Positions 50,749 through 62,531 of a stretch of DNA of 64,000 nt are shown here, piece by piece. Where the stretch lies: contig CM067306.1 in assembly GCA_034231615.1 (NCBI GenBank), positions 45,142,094-45,206,093 of the forward strand, read 5' to 3'. The notes beneath the pieces were generated by a model, which was not told the DNA's origin, ran no database searches, and was given only the letters and a program-made list of their open reading frames with translations. This stretch comes from Meghimatium bilineatum. Its lineage: Eukaryota; Mollusca; Gastropoda; Stylommatophora; Philomycidae. Every line of letters starts with the position of its first letter. The first letter of the stretch is position 1. The position numbers were made by a program, and so were the translations under genes.

Positions 50749-53222
50749 CCTATTACACATGATTTCCTTGTTGTGCAGCTTAATTCTTCAGAACTCTGGC
50801 GTATTACACACAAATTAGGTGTATTGCAGTTTAGTACGCTAAATCTCGTTGTATTCTGGCATATTACTCACAAATTCATTGTACTGAATCTTACTACACT
50901 ATAATTGAGTGTATTCTGGCCCATTACACATGATTTCGTTGTATTGCATCTTAATACTGCAGAACACTGGCGTATTAAACACGAATTGGGTGTATTGCAG
51001 TTTAGTACGCCAAAACTCGTTGTATTCTGGCATATTACTCACAAATTGGGTGTACTGAAGCTTACTACACTAGAATTGAGTGTATTCTGGCCTATTGCAC
51101 ATGATTTCGTTGTACTGCAGCTTAATACGTCAGAACACTGGCGTATTACACAAGAATTGAGTGTATTGCAGTTTAGTACGACAAAACTCGTTGTATTCTG
51201 GGATATTACTCACAAATTCATTGTACTGAAGCTTACTACAATAGAATTGAGTATATTCTGGCCTATAACACATGATTTCGTTGTATTACATCTTAATACT
51301 GCAGATCACTGGCGTATTAAACACGAATTGGGTGTATTGCAGTTTAGTATGCCAAAATTGTTGTATTCTGGGATATTACTCACATATTCATTGTACTGAA
51401 GCTTACTACACTAGAATTGAGTGTATTCTGGCCTATTACTCATGATTTCGTTGTAGTGCAGCTTAATGCGTCAGAACACTGGCGTATCACATACGAATTG
51501 GGTGTATTGCAGTTTAGTACGCCACAACTGGTTGTATTCTGGCACATTACTCACAAATTCATTGTACTGAAGCTTACTACACTAGAATTGAGTGTATTCT
51601 TGTCCATTACACATGATTTCGTTGTATTGCAGCTTAATATTTCAGAACACTGGCGTATTAAACACGATTTGGGAGTATTGCAGTTTAGTACGCCAAAACT
51701 CGTTGTATTCTGGCATATTAATCACAAATTCATTGCATTGAAGCTTACTACACTAGAATTGAGTGTATACTGGCCTATTGCACATGATTTTGTTGTATTG
51801 CACCTTAATACTGCAGAACACTGGCGTATTAAACACGAATTGGGTGTATTGTAGTTTAGTACGCCAAAACTCGTTGTATTCTGGCATATTACTCACAAAT
51901 TGGTTGTACTGAAGCTTACTACACTAGAATTGAGTGTATTCTGGCCAATTGAACATGATTTCTTTGTACTGCAGCTTAATAGGTCAGAAAACTGGCGTAT
52001 TACACAAGAATTGGGTGTATTGCAGTTTATTACGCCAAAACTCGTTGTATTCTGGGATATTACTAACAAATTCATTGTACTGAAGCTTACTACACTAGAA
52101 TTGAGTGTATTCTAGCCTATTACACATGATTTCGTTGTAGTGCAGCTTAATACTTCAGAACACTGGCGTATTAAACACGATTTGGGTGTATTGCAGTTTA
52201 GTACGCCAAAACGCATTGTATTCTGGCATATTACTCACAAATTGTGTGTACTGAAGCGTACTACACTAGAATTGAGTGTTTTCTGGCCTATTGCACATGA
52301 TTTCGTTGTACTGCAGCTTAATACGTCAGAACACTGGCGTATTACACACAAATTGTGTGTATTGCAGTGTAGTACGCCAAAACTCGTTGTATTCTGGCAT
52401 ATTACTCACAAATTGGGTGTACTGAAGCTTACTACACTAGAATTGAGTGTATTCTGGCCTATTGCATATGATTCCGTTGTACTGCAGCATTATACGTCAG
52501 AACACTGGCGTATTACACAAGAATTGGGTGTATTGCAGTTTAGTACGCCAAAACTCGTTGTATTCTGGGATATTACTCACAAATTCATTGTACTGAAGCT
52601 TACTACAATAGAATTGAGTATATTCTGGCCTATAACACATGATTTCGTTGTATTACATCTTAATACTGCAGATCACTGGCGTATTAAACACGAATTGGGT
52701 GTATTGCAGTTTAGTATGCCAAAAATCGTTGTATTCTGGCATATTACTCACATATTCATTGTACTGAAGCTTACTACACTAGAATTGAGTGTATTCTGGC
52801 CTATTACACATGATTTCGTTGTAGTGCAGCTTAATGCGTCAGAACATTGGCGTATCACATACGAATTGGGTGTATTGCAGTTTAGTACGCCACAACTGGT
52901 TGTATTCTGGCACATTACTCACAAATTCATTGTACTGAAGCTTACTACACTAGAATTGAGTGTATTCTGGTCCATTACACATGTTTTCGTTGTATTGCAG
53001 CTTAATACTTCAGAACACTGGCGTATTAAACACGATTTGGGAGTATTGCAGTTTAGTACGCCAAAACTCGTTGTATTCTGGCATATTAATCACAAATTCA
53101 TTGCATTGAAGCTTACTACACTAGAATTGAGTGTATACTGGCCTATTGCACATGATTTTGTTGTATTGCACCTTAATACTGCAGAACACTGGCGTATTAA
53201 ACACGAATTGGGTGTATTGTAG
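50749..53222. repeat. Near-identical copy of 46817-49290 (displaced 3932 bp)
   Basis: The displacement is 23 monomers less 1 bp. In about 2.5 kb I found only a handful of differences: ttcttgtcc near 51598 against ttctggtcc, gagtatattc near 52617 against gactatattc, ctggcatatt near 52738 against ctgggatatt, and a different ending near 49246 (ttcagaactc) against 53178 (gcagaacac). It looks like a recent event. A partial third copy, 62532-63408, matches 50905-51781 at 11627 bp. Confidence 0.88.
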
Positions 53223-56200
53223 TTTAGTACGCCAAAACTCGTTGTATTCTGGCATATTACTCACAAATTGGTTGTACTGAAGCTTACTACACTAGAATTG
53301 AGTGTATTCTGGCCAATTGCACATGATTTCTTTGTACTGCAGCTTAATAGGTCAGAAAACTGGCGTATTACACAAGAATTGGGTGTATTGCAGTTTATTA
53401 CGCCAAAACTCGTTGTATTCTGGGATATTACTAACAAATTCATTGTACTGAAGCTTACTACACTAGAATTGAGTGTATTCTAGCCTATTATACATGATTT
53501 CGTTGTAGTGCAGCTTAATACTTCAGAACTCTGGCGTATTACACACAAATTCGGTGTATTGTAGTTTAGTACGCCAAAAATCGTTGTATTCTGGGAGATT
53601 ACTCACATATTCATTGTACTGAAGCTTACTACACTAGAATTGAGTGTATTCTGGCCTATTACACATGATTTCGTTGTATTGCAGCTTAATACGTCAGAAC
53701 ACTGGCGTATTAAACACGAATTGGGTGTATTGCAGTTTAGTACGCCAAAACTCGTTGTATTCTGGCATATTACTCACAAATTGGGTGTACTGAAGCTTAC
53801 TACACTAGAATTGAGTGTATTCTGGCCTATTGCACATGATTTCGTTGTAGTGCAGCTTAATACTTCAGAACTCTTGCGTATTACACACAAATTGGGTGTA
53901 TTGCAGTTTAGTATTCTAAAACTCGTTGTATTCTGGCATATTACTCACAAATTCATTGTACTGAAGCTTACTACACTAGAAGTGAGTGTATTCTGGCCCA
54001 TTACACATGATTTCGTTGTATTGCACCTTAATACTGCAGAACACTGGCGTATTAAACACGAATTGGGTGTATTGCAGTTTAGTGCGCCAAAACTCGTTGT
54101 ATTCTGGGATATTACTCACAAATTGGGTGTACTGAAGCTTACTACACTAGGATTGAGTGTATTCTGGCCTATTGTACATGATTTCGTTGTACTGCAGCTT
54201 AATACGTCAGGACACTGGCGTATTACACAAGAATTGAGTGTATTGCAGTTTAGTACGCCAAAACTCGTTGTATTCTGGGATATTACTCACAAATTCATTG
54301 TACTGAAGCTTAATGCCCTAGAATTGAGTGTATTCTGGCCTATAACACATGATTTCGTTGTATGGCACCTTAATACTGCAGATCACTGGCGTATTAAACA
54401 CGAATTGGGTGTATTGCAGTTTAGTACGCCAAAAATCGTTGTATTCTGGCATATTACTCACAAATTGGTTGTACTGAAGCTTACTACACTAGAATTGAGT
54501 GTATTCTGGCCAATTGCACATGATTTCTTTGTACTGCAGCTTAATAGGTCAGAAAACTGGCGTATTACACAAGAATTGGGTGTATTGCAGTTTAGTACGC
54601 CAAAACTCGTTGTATTCTGGGATATTACTCACAAATTCATTGTACTGAAGCTTACTACAATAGAATTGAGTATATTCTGGCCTATAACACATGATTTCGT
54701 TGTATTACATCTTAATACTGCAGATCACTGGCGTATTAAACACGAATTGGGTGTATTGCAGTTTAGTATGCCAAAAATCGTTGTATTCTGGGATATTACT
54801 CACATATTCATTGTACTGAAGCTTACTACACTAGAATTGAGTGTATTCTGGCCTATTACACATGATTTCGTTGTAGTGCAGCTTAATGCGTCAGAACATT
54901 GGCGTATCACATACGAATTGGGTGTATTGCAGTTTAGTACGCCACAACTGGTTGTATTCTGGCACATTACTCACAAATTCATTGTACTGAAGCTTACTAC
55001 ACTAGAATTGAGTGTATTCTGGTCCATTACACATGATTTCGTTGTATTGCAGCTTAATACTTCAGAACACTGGCGTATTAAACACGATTTGGGAGTATTG
55101 CAGTTTAGTACGCCAAAACTCGTTGTATTCTGGCATATTAATCACAAATTCATTGCATTGAAGCTTACTACACTAGAATTGAGTGTATACTGGCCTATTG
55201 CAAATGATTTTGTTGTATTGCACCTTAATACTGCAGAACACTGGCGTATTAAACACGAATTGGGTGTATTGTAGTTTAGTACGCCAAAACTCGTTGTATT
55301 CTGGCATATTACTCACAAATTGGTTGTACTGAAGCTTACTACACTAGAATTGAGTGTATTCTGGCCAATTGCACATGATTTCTTTGTACTGCAGCTTAAT
55401 AGGTCAGAAAACTGGCGTATTACACAAGAATTGGGTGTATTGCAGTTTATTACGCCAAAACTCGTTGTATTCTGGGATATTACTAACAAATTCATTGTAC
55501 TGAAGCTTACTACACTAGAATTGAGTGTATTCTAGCCTATTATACATGATTTCGTTGTAGTGCAGCTTAATACTTCAGAACTCTGGCGTATTACACACAA
55601 ATTCGGTGTATTGTAGTTTAGTACGCCAAAAATCGTTGTATTCTGGGAGATTACTCACATATTCATTGTACTGAAGCTTACTACACTAGAATTGAGTGTA
55701 TTCTGGCCTATTACACATGATTTCGTTGTATTGCAGCTTAATACGTCAGAACACTGGCGTATCACATACGAATTGGTTGTATTGCAGTTTAGTACGCCAC
55801 AACTGGTTGTATTCTGGCATATTACTCACAAATTCATTGTACTGAAGCTTACTACACTAGAATTGAGTGTATTCTGGCCTATTACACATGATTTCGTTGT
55901 ATTGCAGCTTAATACGTCAGAACACTGGCGTATTAAACACGAATTGGGTGTATTGCAGTTTAGTACGCCAAAACTCGTTGTATTCTGGCATATTACTCAC
56001 AAATTGGGTGTACTGAAGCTTACTACACTAGAATTGAGTGTATTCTGGCCTATTGCACATGATTTCGTTGTAGTGCAGCTTAATACTTCAGAACTCTTGC
56101 GTATTACACACAAATTGGGTGTATTGCAGTTTAGTATTCTAAAACTCGTTGTATTCTGGCATATTACTCACAAATTCATTGTACTGAAGCTTACTACACT

Positions 56201-57326
56201 AGAAGTGAGTGTATTCTGGCCCATTACACATGATTTCGTTGTATTGCACCTTAATACTGCAGAACACTGGCGTATTAAACACGAATTGGGTGTATTGCAG
56301 TTTAGTACGCCAAAACTCGTTGTATTCTGGGATATTACTCACAAATTGGGTGTACTGAAGCTTACTACACTAGGATTGAGTGTATTCTGGCCCGTTGTAC
56401 ATGATTTCGTTGTACTGCAGCTTAATACGTCAGGACACTGGCGTATTACACAAGAATTGAGTGTATTGCAGTTTAGTACGTCAAAACTCGTTGTATTCTG
56501 GGATATTACTCACAAATTCATTGTACTGAAGCTTAATGCACTAGAATTGAGTGTATTCTGGCCTATTGCATATGATTCCGTTGTACTGCAGCATTATACG
56601 TCAGAACACTGGCGTATTACACAAGAATTGGGTGTATTGCAGTTTAGTACGCCAAAACTCGTTGTATTCTGGGATATTACTCACAAATTCATTGTACTGA
56701 AGCTTACTACAATAGAATTGAGTATATTCTGGCCTATAACACATGATTTCGTTGTATTACATCTTAATACTGCAGATCACTGGCGTATTAAACACGAATT
56801 GGGTGTATTGCAGTTTAGTATGCCAAAAATCGTTGTATTCTGGGATATTACTCACATATTCATTGTACTGAAGCTTACTACACTAGAATTGAGTGTATTC
56901 TGGCCTATTACACATGATTTCGTTGTAGTGCAGCTTAATGCGTCAGAACATTGGCGTATCACATACGAATTGGGTGTATTGCAGTTTAGTACGCCACAAC
57001 TGGTTGTATTCTGGCACATTACTCACAAATTCATTGTACTGAAGCTTACTACACTAGAATTGAGTGTATTCTGGTCCATTACACATGATTTCGTTGTATT
57101 GCAGCTTAATACTTCAGAACACTGGCGTATTAAACACGATTTGGGAGTATTGCAGTTTAGTACGCCAAAACTCGTTGTATTCTGGCATATTAATCACAAA
57201 TTCATTGCATTGAAGCTTACTACACTAGAATTGAGTGTATACTGGCCTATTGCACATGATTTTGTTGTATTGCACCTTAATACTGCAGAACACTGGCGTA
57301 TTAAACACGAATTGGGTGTATTGTAG
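53223..57326. repeat. 2052-bp (12-monomer) HOR, two copies
   Basis: Copy 1 is 53223-55274 and copy 2 is 55275-57326, both ending at a class 4 TAG. The lengths are equal but the contents are not. Copy 2 has one extra monomer near 55764-55870 (gaattggttgta form). It has a class 3 monomer near 56570, where copy 1 has class 1 plus a shortened gatttctttg cassette near 54340-54570. The gain and loss cancel. A third partial copy begins at 57327 and matches up to about 57660. Confidence 0.83.
53640..55274 (+). other. Open frame of 544 codons, judged a repeat by-product
   Basis: One of two equally long stop-free stretches (the other is 55692-57326). It begins at TTG inside subunit C and ends at a class 4 TAG. 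The translation is a degenerate ten-residue repeat with V-L or V-F near the start of each ten and frequent W and H, with no signal peptide, membrane segment or family that I recognise. The first in-frame ATG is near 54766, deep inside. No promoter or ribosome-binding context distinguishes it from the surrounding monomers. I see no reason to call it a gene. Confidence 0.85.
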
Positions 57327-57587
57327 TTTAGTACGCCAAAACTCGTTGTATTCTGGCATATTACTCACAAATTGGTTGTACTGAAGCTTACTACACTAGA
57401 ATTGAGTGTATTCTGGCCAATTGCACATGATTTCTTTGTACTGCAGCTTAATAGGTCAGAAAACTGGCGTATTACACAAGAATTGGGTGTATTGCAGTTT
57501 ATTACGCCAAAACTCGTTGTATTCTGGGATATTACTAACAAATTCATTGTACTGAAGCTTACTACACTAGAATTGAGTGTATTCTAG

Positions 57588-60266
57588 CCTATTATACATG
57601 ATTTCGTTGTAGTGCAGCTTAATACTTCAGAACTCTGGCGTATTACACACAAATTCGATGTATTGTAGTTTAGTACGCCAAAAATCGTTGTATTCTGGGA
57701 GATTACTCACATATTCATTGTACTGAAGCTTACTACACTAGAATTGAGTGTATTCTGGCCTATTACACATGATTTCGTTGTATTGCAGCTTAATACGTCA
57801 GAACACTGGCGTATCACATACGAATTGGTTGTATTGCAGTTTAGTACGCCACAACTGGTTGTATTCTGGCATATTACTCACAAATTCATTGTACTGAAGC
57901 TTACTACACTATAATTGAGTGTATTCTGGCCCATTACACATGATTTCGTTGTATTGCACCTTAATACTGCAGAACACTGGCGTATTAAACACGAATTGGG
58001 TGTATTGCAGTTTAGTACGCCAAAACTCGTTGTATTCTGGCATATTACTCACAAATTGGGTGTACTGAAGCTTACTACACTAGAATTGAGTGTATTCTGG
58101 CCTATTGCACATGATTTCGTTGTAGTGCAGCTTAATACTTCAGAACTCTTGCGTATTACACACAAATTGGGTGTATTGCAGTTTAGTATTCTAAAACTCG
58201 TTGTATTCTGGCATATTACTCACAAATTCATTGTACTGAAGCTTACTACACTAGAAGTGAGTGTATTCTGGCCCATTACACATGATTTCGTTGTATTGCA
58301 CCTTAATACTGCAGAACACTGGCGTATTAAACACGAATTGGGTGTATTGCAGTTTAGTACGCCAAAACTCGTTGTATTCTGGGATATTACTCACAAATTG
58401 GGTGTACTGAAGCTTACTACACTAGGATTGAGTGTATTCTGGCCTATTGTACATGATTTCGTTGTACTGCAGCTTAATACGTCAGGACACTGGCGTATTA
58501 CACAAGAATTGAGTGTATTGCAGTTTAGTACGCCAAAACTCGTTGTATTCTGGGATATTACTCACAAATTCATTGTACTGAAGCTTAATGCACTAGAATT
58601 GAGTGTATTCTGGCCTATAACACATGATTTCGTTGTATGGCACCTTAATACTGCAGATCACTGGCGTATTAAACACGAATTGGATGTATTGCAGTTTAGT
58701 ACGCCAAAAATCGTTGTATTCTGGGATATTACTCACAAATTCATTGTACTGAAGCTTAATGCACTAGAATTGAGTGTATTCTGGCCTATAACACATGATT
58801 TCGTTGTATGGCACCTTAATACTGCAGATCACTGGCGTATTAAACACGAATTGGGTGTATTGCAGTTTAGTACGCCAAAAATCGTTGTATTCTGGGATAT
58901 TACTCACAAATTCATTGTACTGAAGCTTAATGCACTAGAATTGAGTGTATTCTGGCCAATTGCACATGATTTCTTTGTACTGCAGCTTAATAGGTCAGAA
59001 AACTGGCGTATTACACAAGAATTGGGTGTATTGCAGTTTATTACGCCAAAACTCGTTGTATTCTGGGATATTACTAACAAATTCATTGTACTGAAGCTTA
59101 CTACACTAGAATTGAGTGTGTTCTAGCCTATTATACATGATTTCGTTGTAGTGCAGCTTAATACTTCAGAACTCTGGCGTATTACACACAAATTCGATGT
59201 ATTGTAGTTTAGTACGCCAAAAATCGTTGTATTCTGGGAGATTACTCACATATTCATTGTACTGAAGCTTACTACACTAGAATTGAGTGTATTCTGGCCT
59301 ATTACACATGATTTCGTTGTATTGCAGCTTAATACGTCAGAACACTGGCGTATCACATACGAATTGGTTGTATTGCAGTTTAGTACGCCACAACTGGTTG
59401 TATTCTGGCATATTACTCACAAATTCATTGTACTGAAGCTTACTACACTATAATTGAGTGTATTCTGGCCCATTACACATGATTTCGTTGTATTGCACCT
59501 TAATACTGCAGAACACTGGCGTATTAAACACGAATTGGGTGTATTGCAGTTTAGTACGCCAAAACTCGTTGTATTCTGGCATATTACTCACAAATTGGGT
59601 GTACTGAAGCTTACTACACTAGAATTGAGTGTATTCTGGCCTATTGCACATGATTTCGTTGTAGTGCAGCTTAATACTTCAGAACTCTTGCGTATTACAC
59701 ACAAATTGGGTGTATTGCAGTTTAGTATTCTAAAACTCGTTGTATTCTGGCATATTACTCACAAATTCATTGTACTGAAGCTTACTACACTAGAAGTGAG
59801 TGTATTCTGGCCCATTACACATGATTTCGTTGTATTGCACCTTAATACTGCAGAACACTGGCGTATTAAACACGAATTGGGTGTATTGCAGTTTAGTACG
59901 CCAAAACTCGTTGTATTCTGGGATATTACTCACAAATTGGGTGTACTGAAGCTTACTACACTAGGATTGAGTGTATTCTGGCCTATTGTACATGATTTCG
60001 TTGTACTGCAGCTTAATACGTCAGGACACTGGCGTATTACACAAGAATTGAGTGTATTGCAGTTTAGTACGCCAAAACTCGTTGTATTCTGGGATATTAC
60101 TCACAAATTCATTGTACTGAAGCTTAATGCACTAGAATTGAGTGTATTCTGGCCTATAACACATGATTTCGTTGTATGGCACCTTAATACTGCAGATCAC
60201 TGTCGTATTAAACACGAATTGGGTGTATTGCAGTTTAGTACGCCAAAAATCGTTGTATTCTGGGAT
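57588..60266. repeat. 1539-bp (9-monomer) HOR, two copies
   Basis: Bases 57588-58727 recur at 59127-60266, a shift of nine monomers exactly. Both copies carry caaattcgatgtattgtag (near 57650 and 59189), ctataattgag (near 57909 and 59448) and ttagtattctaaaactc (near 58184 and 59723). Differences seen are gtattctag near 57578 against gtgttctag near 59117, and ctggcgtatt near 58660 against ctgtcgtatt near 60199. Confidence 0.85.
58537..58954 (+). repeat. Single-monomer tandem run, about 2.4 near-identical copies
   Basis: With period 171 the sequence from about 58537 to about 58954 repeats itself with only gatgta (58683) against ggtgta (58854) differing. Elsewhere in the window directly adjacent monomers usually differ at many positions. 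This is therefore a fresh one-monomer expansion inside the older 9-monomer unit. The other copy of that unit (59127-60479) lacks it. Confidence 0.85.
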
Positions 60267-60479
60267 ATTACTCACATATTCATTGTACTGAAGCTTACTA
60301 CTCTAGAATTGAGTGTATTCTGGCCTATTACACATGATTTCGTTGTATTGCAGCTTAATACGTCAGAACACTGGCGTATCACATACGAATTGGTTGTATT
60401 GCAGTTTAGTACGCCACAACTGGTTGTATTCTGGCATATTACTCACAAATTCATTGTACTGAAGCTTACTACACTATAA

Positions 60480-62531
60480 TTGAGTGTATTCTGGCCCATT
60501 ACACATGATTTCGTTGTATTGCACCTTAATACTGCAGAACACTGGCGTATTAAACACGAATTGGGTGTATTGCAGTTTAGTACGCCAAAACTCGTTGTAT
60601 TCTGGGATATTACTCACAAATTGGGTGTACTGAAGCTTACTACACTAGGATTGAGTGTATTCTGGCCTATTGTACATGATTTCGTTGTACTGCAGCTTAA
60701 TACGTCAGGACACTGGCGTATTACACAAGAATTGAGTGTATTGCAGTTTAGTACGCCAAAACTCGTTGTATTCTGGGATATTACTCACAAATTCATTGTA
60801 CTGAAGCTTAATGCACTAGAATTGAGTGTATTCTGGCCTATAACACATGATTTCGTTGTATGGCACCTTAATACTGCAGATCACTGGCGTATTAAACACG
60901 AATTGGGTGTATTGCAGTTTAGTACGCCAAAAATCGTTGTATTCTGGCATATTACTCACAAATTGGTTGTACTGAAGCTTACTACACTAGAATTGAGTGT
61001 ATTCTGGCCAATTGCACATGATTTCGTTGTATGGCACCTTAATACTGCAGATCACTGGCATATTAAACACGAATTGGGTGTATTGCAGTTTAGTACGCCA
61101 AAAATCGTTGTATTCTTGGATATTACTCACACATTCATTGTACTGAAGCTTACTACACTAGAATTGAGTGTATTCTGGCCTATTACACATGATTTCGTTG
61201 TATTGCAGCTTAATACGTCAGAACACTGGCGTATCACATACGAATTGGGCGTATTGCAGTTTAGTACGCCACAACTGGTTGTATTCTGGGATATTACTCA
61301 CAAATTCATTGTACTGAAGCTTACTACACTAGAATTGAATGTATTCTAGCCTATTACACATGATTTCCTTGTTGTGCAGCTTAATTCTTCAGAACTCTGG
61401 CGTATTACACACAAATTAGGTGTATTGCAGTTTAGTACGCTAAATCTCGTTGTATTCTGGCATATTACTCACAAATTCATTGTACTGAAGCTTACTACAC
61501 TATAATTGAGTGTATTCTGGCCCATTACACATGATTTCGTTGTATTGCATCTTAATACTGCAGAACACTGGCGTATTAAACACGAATTGGGTGTATTGCA
61601 GTTTAGTACGCCAAAACTCGTTGTATTCTGGGATATTACTCACAAATTGGGTGTACTGAAGCTTACTACACTAGGATTGAGTGTATTCTGGCCTATTGTA
61701 CATGATTTCGTTGTACTGCAGCTTAATACGTCAGGACACTGGCGTATTACACAAGAATTGAGTGTATTGCAGTTTAGTACGCCAAAACTCGTTGTATTCT
61801 GGGATATTACTCACAAATTCATTGTACTGAAGCTTAATGCACTAGAATTGAGTGTATTCTGGCCTATAACACATGATTTCGTTGTATGGCACCTTAATAC
61901 TGCAGATCACTGGCGTATTAAACACGAATTGGGTGTATTGCAGTTTAGTACGCCAAAAATCGTTGTATTCTGGCATATTACTCACAAATTGGTTGTACTG
62001 AAGCTTACTACACTAGAATTGAGTGTATTCTGGCCAATTGCACATGATTTCGTTGTATGGCACCTTAATACTGCAGATCACTGGCATATTAAACACGAAT
62101 TGGGTGTATTGCAGTTTAGTACGCCAAAAATCGTTGTATTCTTGGATATTACTCACACATTCATTGTACTGAAGCTTACTACACTAGAATTGAGTGTATT
62201 CTGGCCTATTACACATGATTTCGTTGTATTGCAGCTTAATACGTCAGAACACTGGCGTATCACATACGAATTGGGCGTATTGCAGTTTAGTACGCCACAA
62301 CTGGTTGTATTCTGGGATATTACTCACAAATTCATTGTACTGAAGCTTACTACACTAGAATTGAATGTATTCTAGCCTATTACACATGATTTCCTTGTTG
62401 TGCAGCTTAATTCTTCAGAACTCTGGCGTATTACACACAAATTAGGTGTATTGCAGTTTAGTACGCTAAATCTCGTTGTATTCTGGCATATTACTCACAA
62501 ATTCATTGTACTGAAGCTTACTACACTATAA
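60480..62531. repeat. 1026-bp (6-monomer) HOR, two virtually identical copies
   Basis: Copy 1 is 60480-61505 and copy 2 is 61506-62531. Reading them line by line I found one difference, C at 60524 against T at 61550 in subunit E. The match extends left to about 60425 and right to about 62654. Inside are the ctaggattgag, gtcaggacac, aagcttaatgcac, ggcatattaaacac and ttcttggat variants. I judge this the youngest duplication in the window. Confidence 0.9.

Larger units (their letters stand above)
41601..53222. repeat. Region 6: section marked by the gatttctttg cassette
   Basis: There is no gene here. Characteristic variants are gatttctttg with aataggtcagaaaac (D/E), ttactaacaaattc (B), ctacaatagaattgagtata (C/D) and gtagtgcagcttaatgcgtc (E). 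A 6-monomer tandem step is visible as 42990-43560 matching 44015-44585 (1025 bp, six monomers less the 1-bp deletion near 43325). The block from 41646 recurs at 45917 (4271 bp) and in part at 49849 (3932 bp). One monomer (class 1-like, 42352-42524) is missing from the middle copy. Confidence 0.82.

Noticed and set aside
31010-59086. Minus-strand open frames (about 60-117 codons)
   Set aside because: They recur with the repeat, lie wholly opposite the + strand repeat frame, and merely reflect monomer classes without reverse stops.
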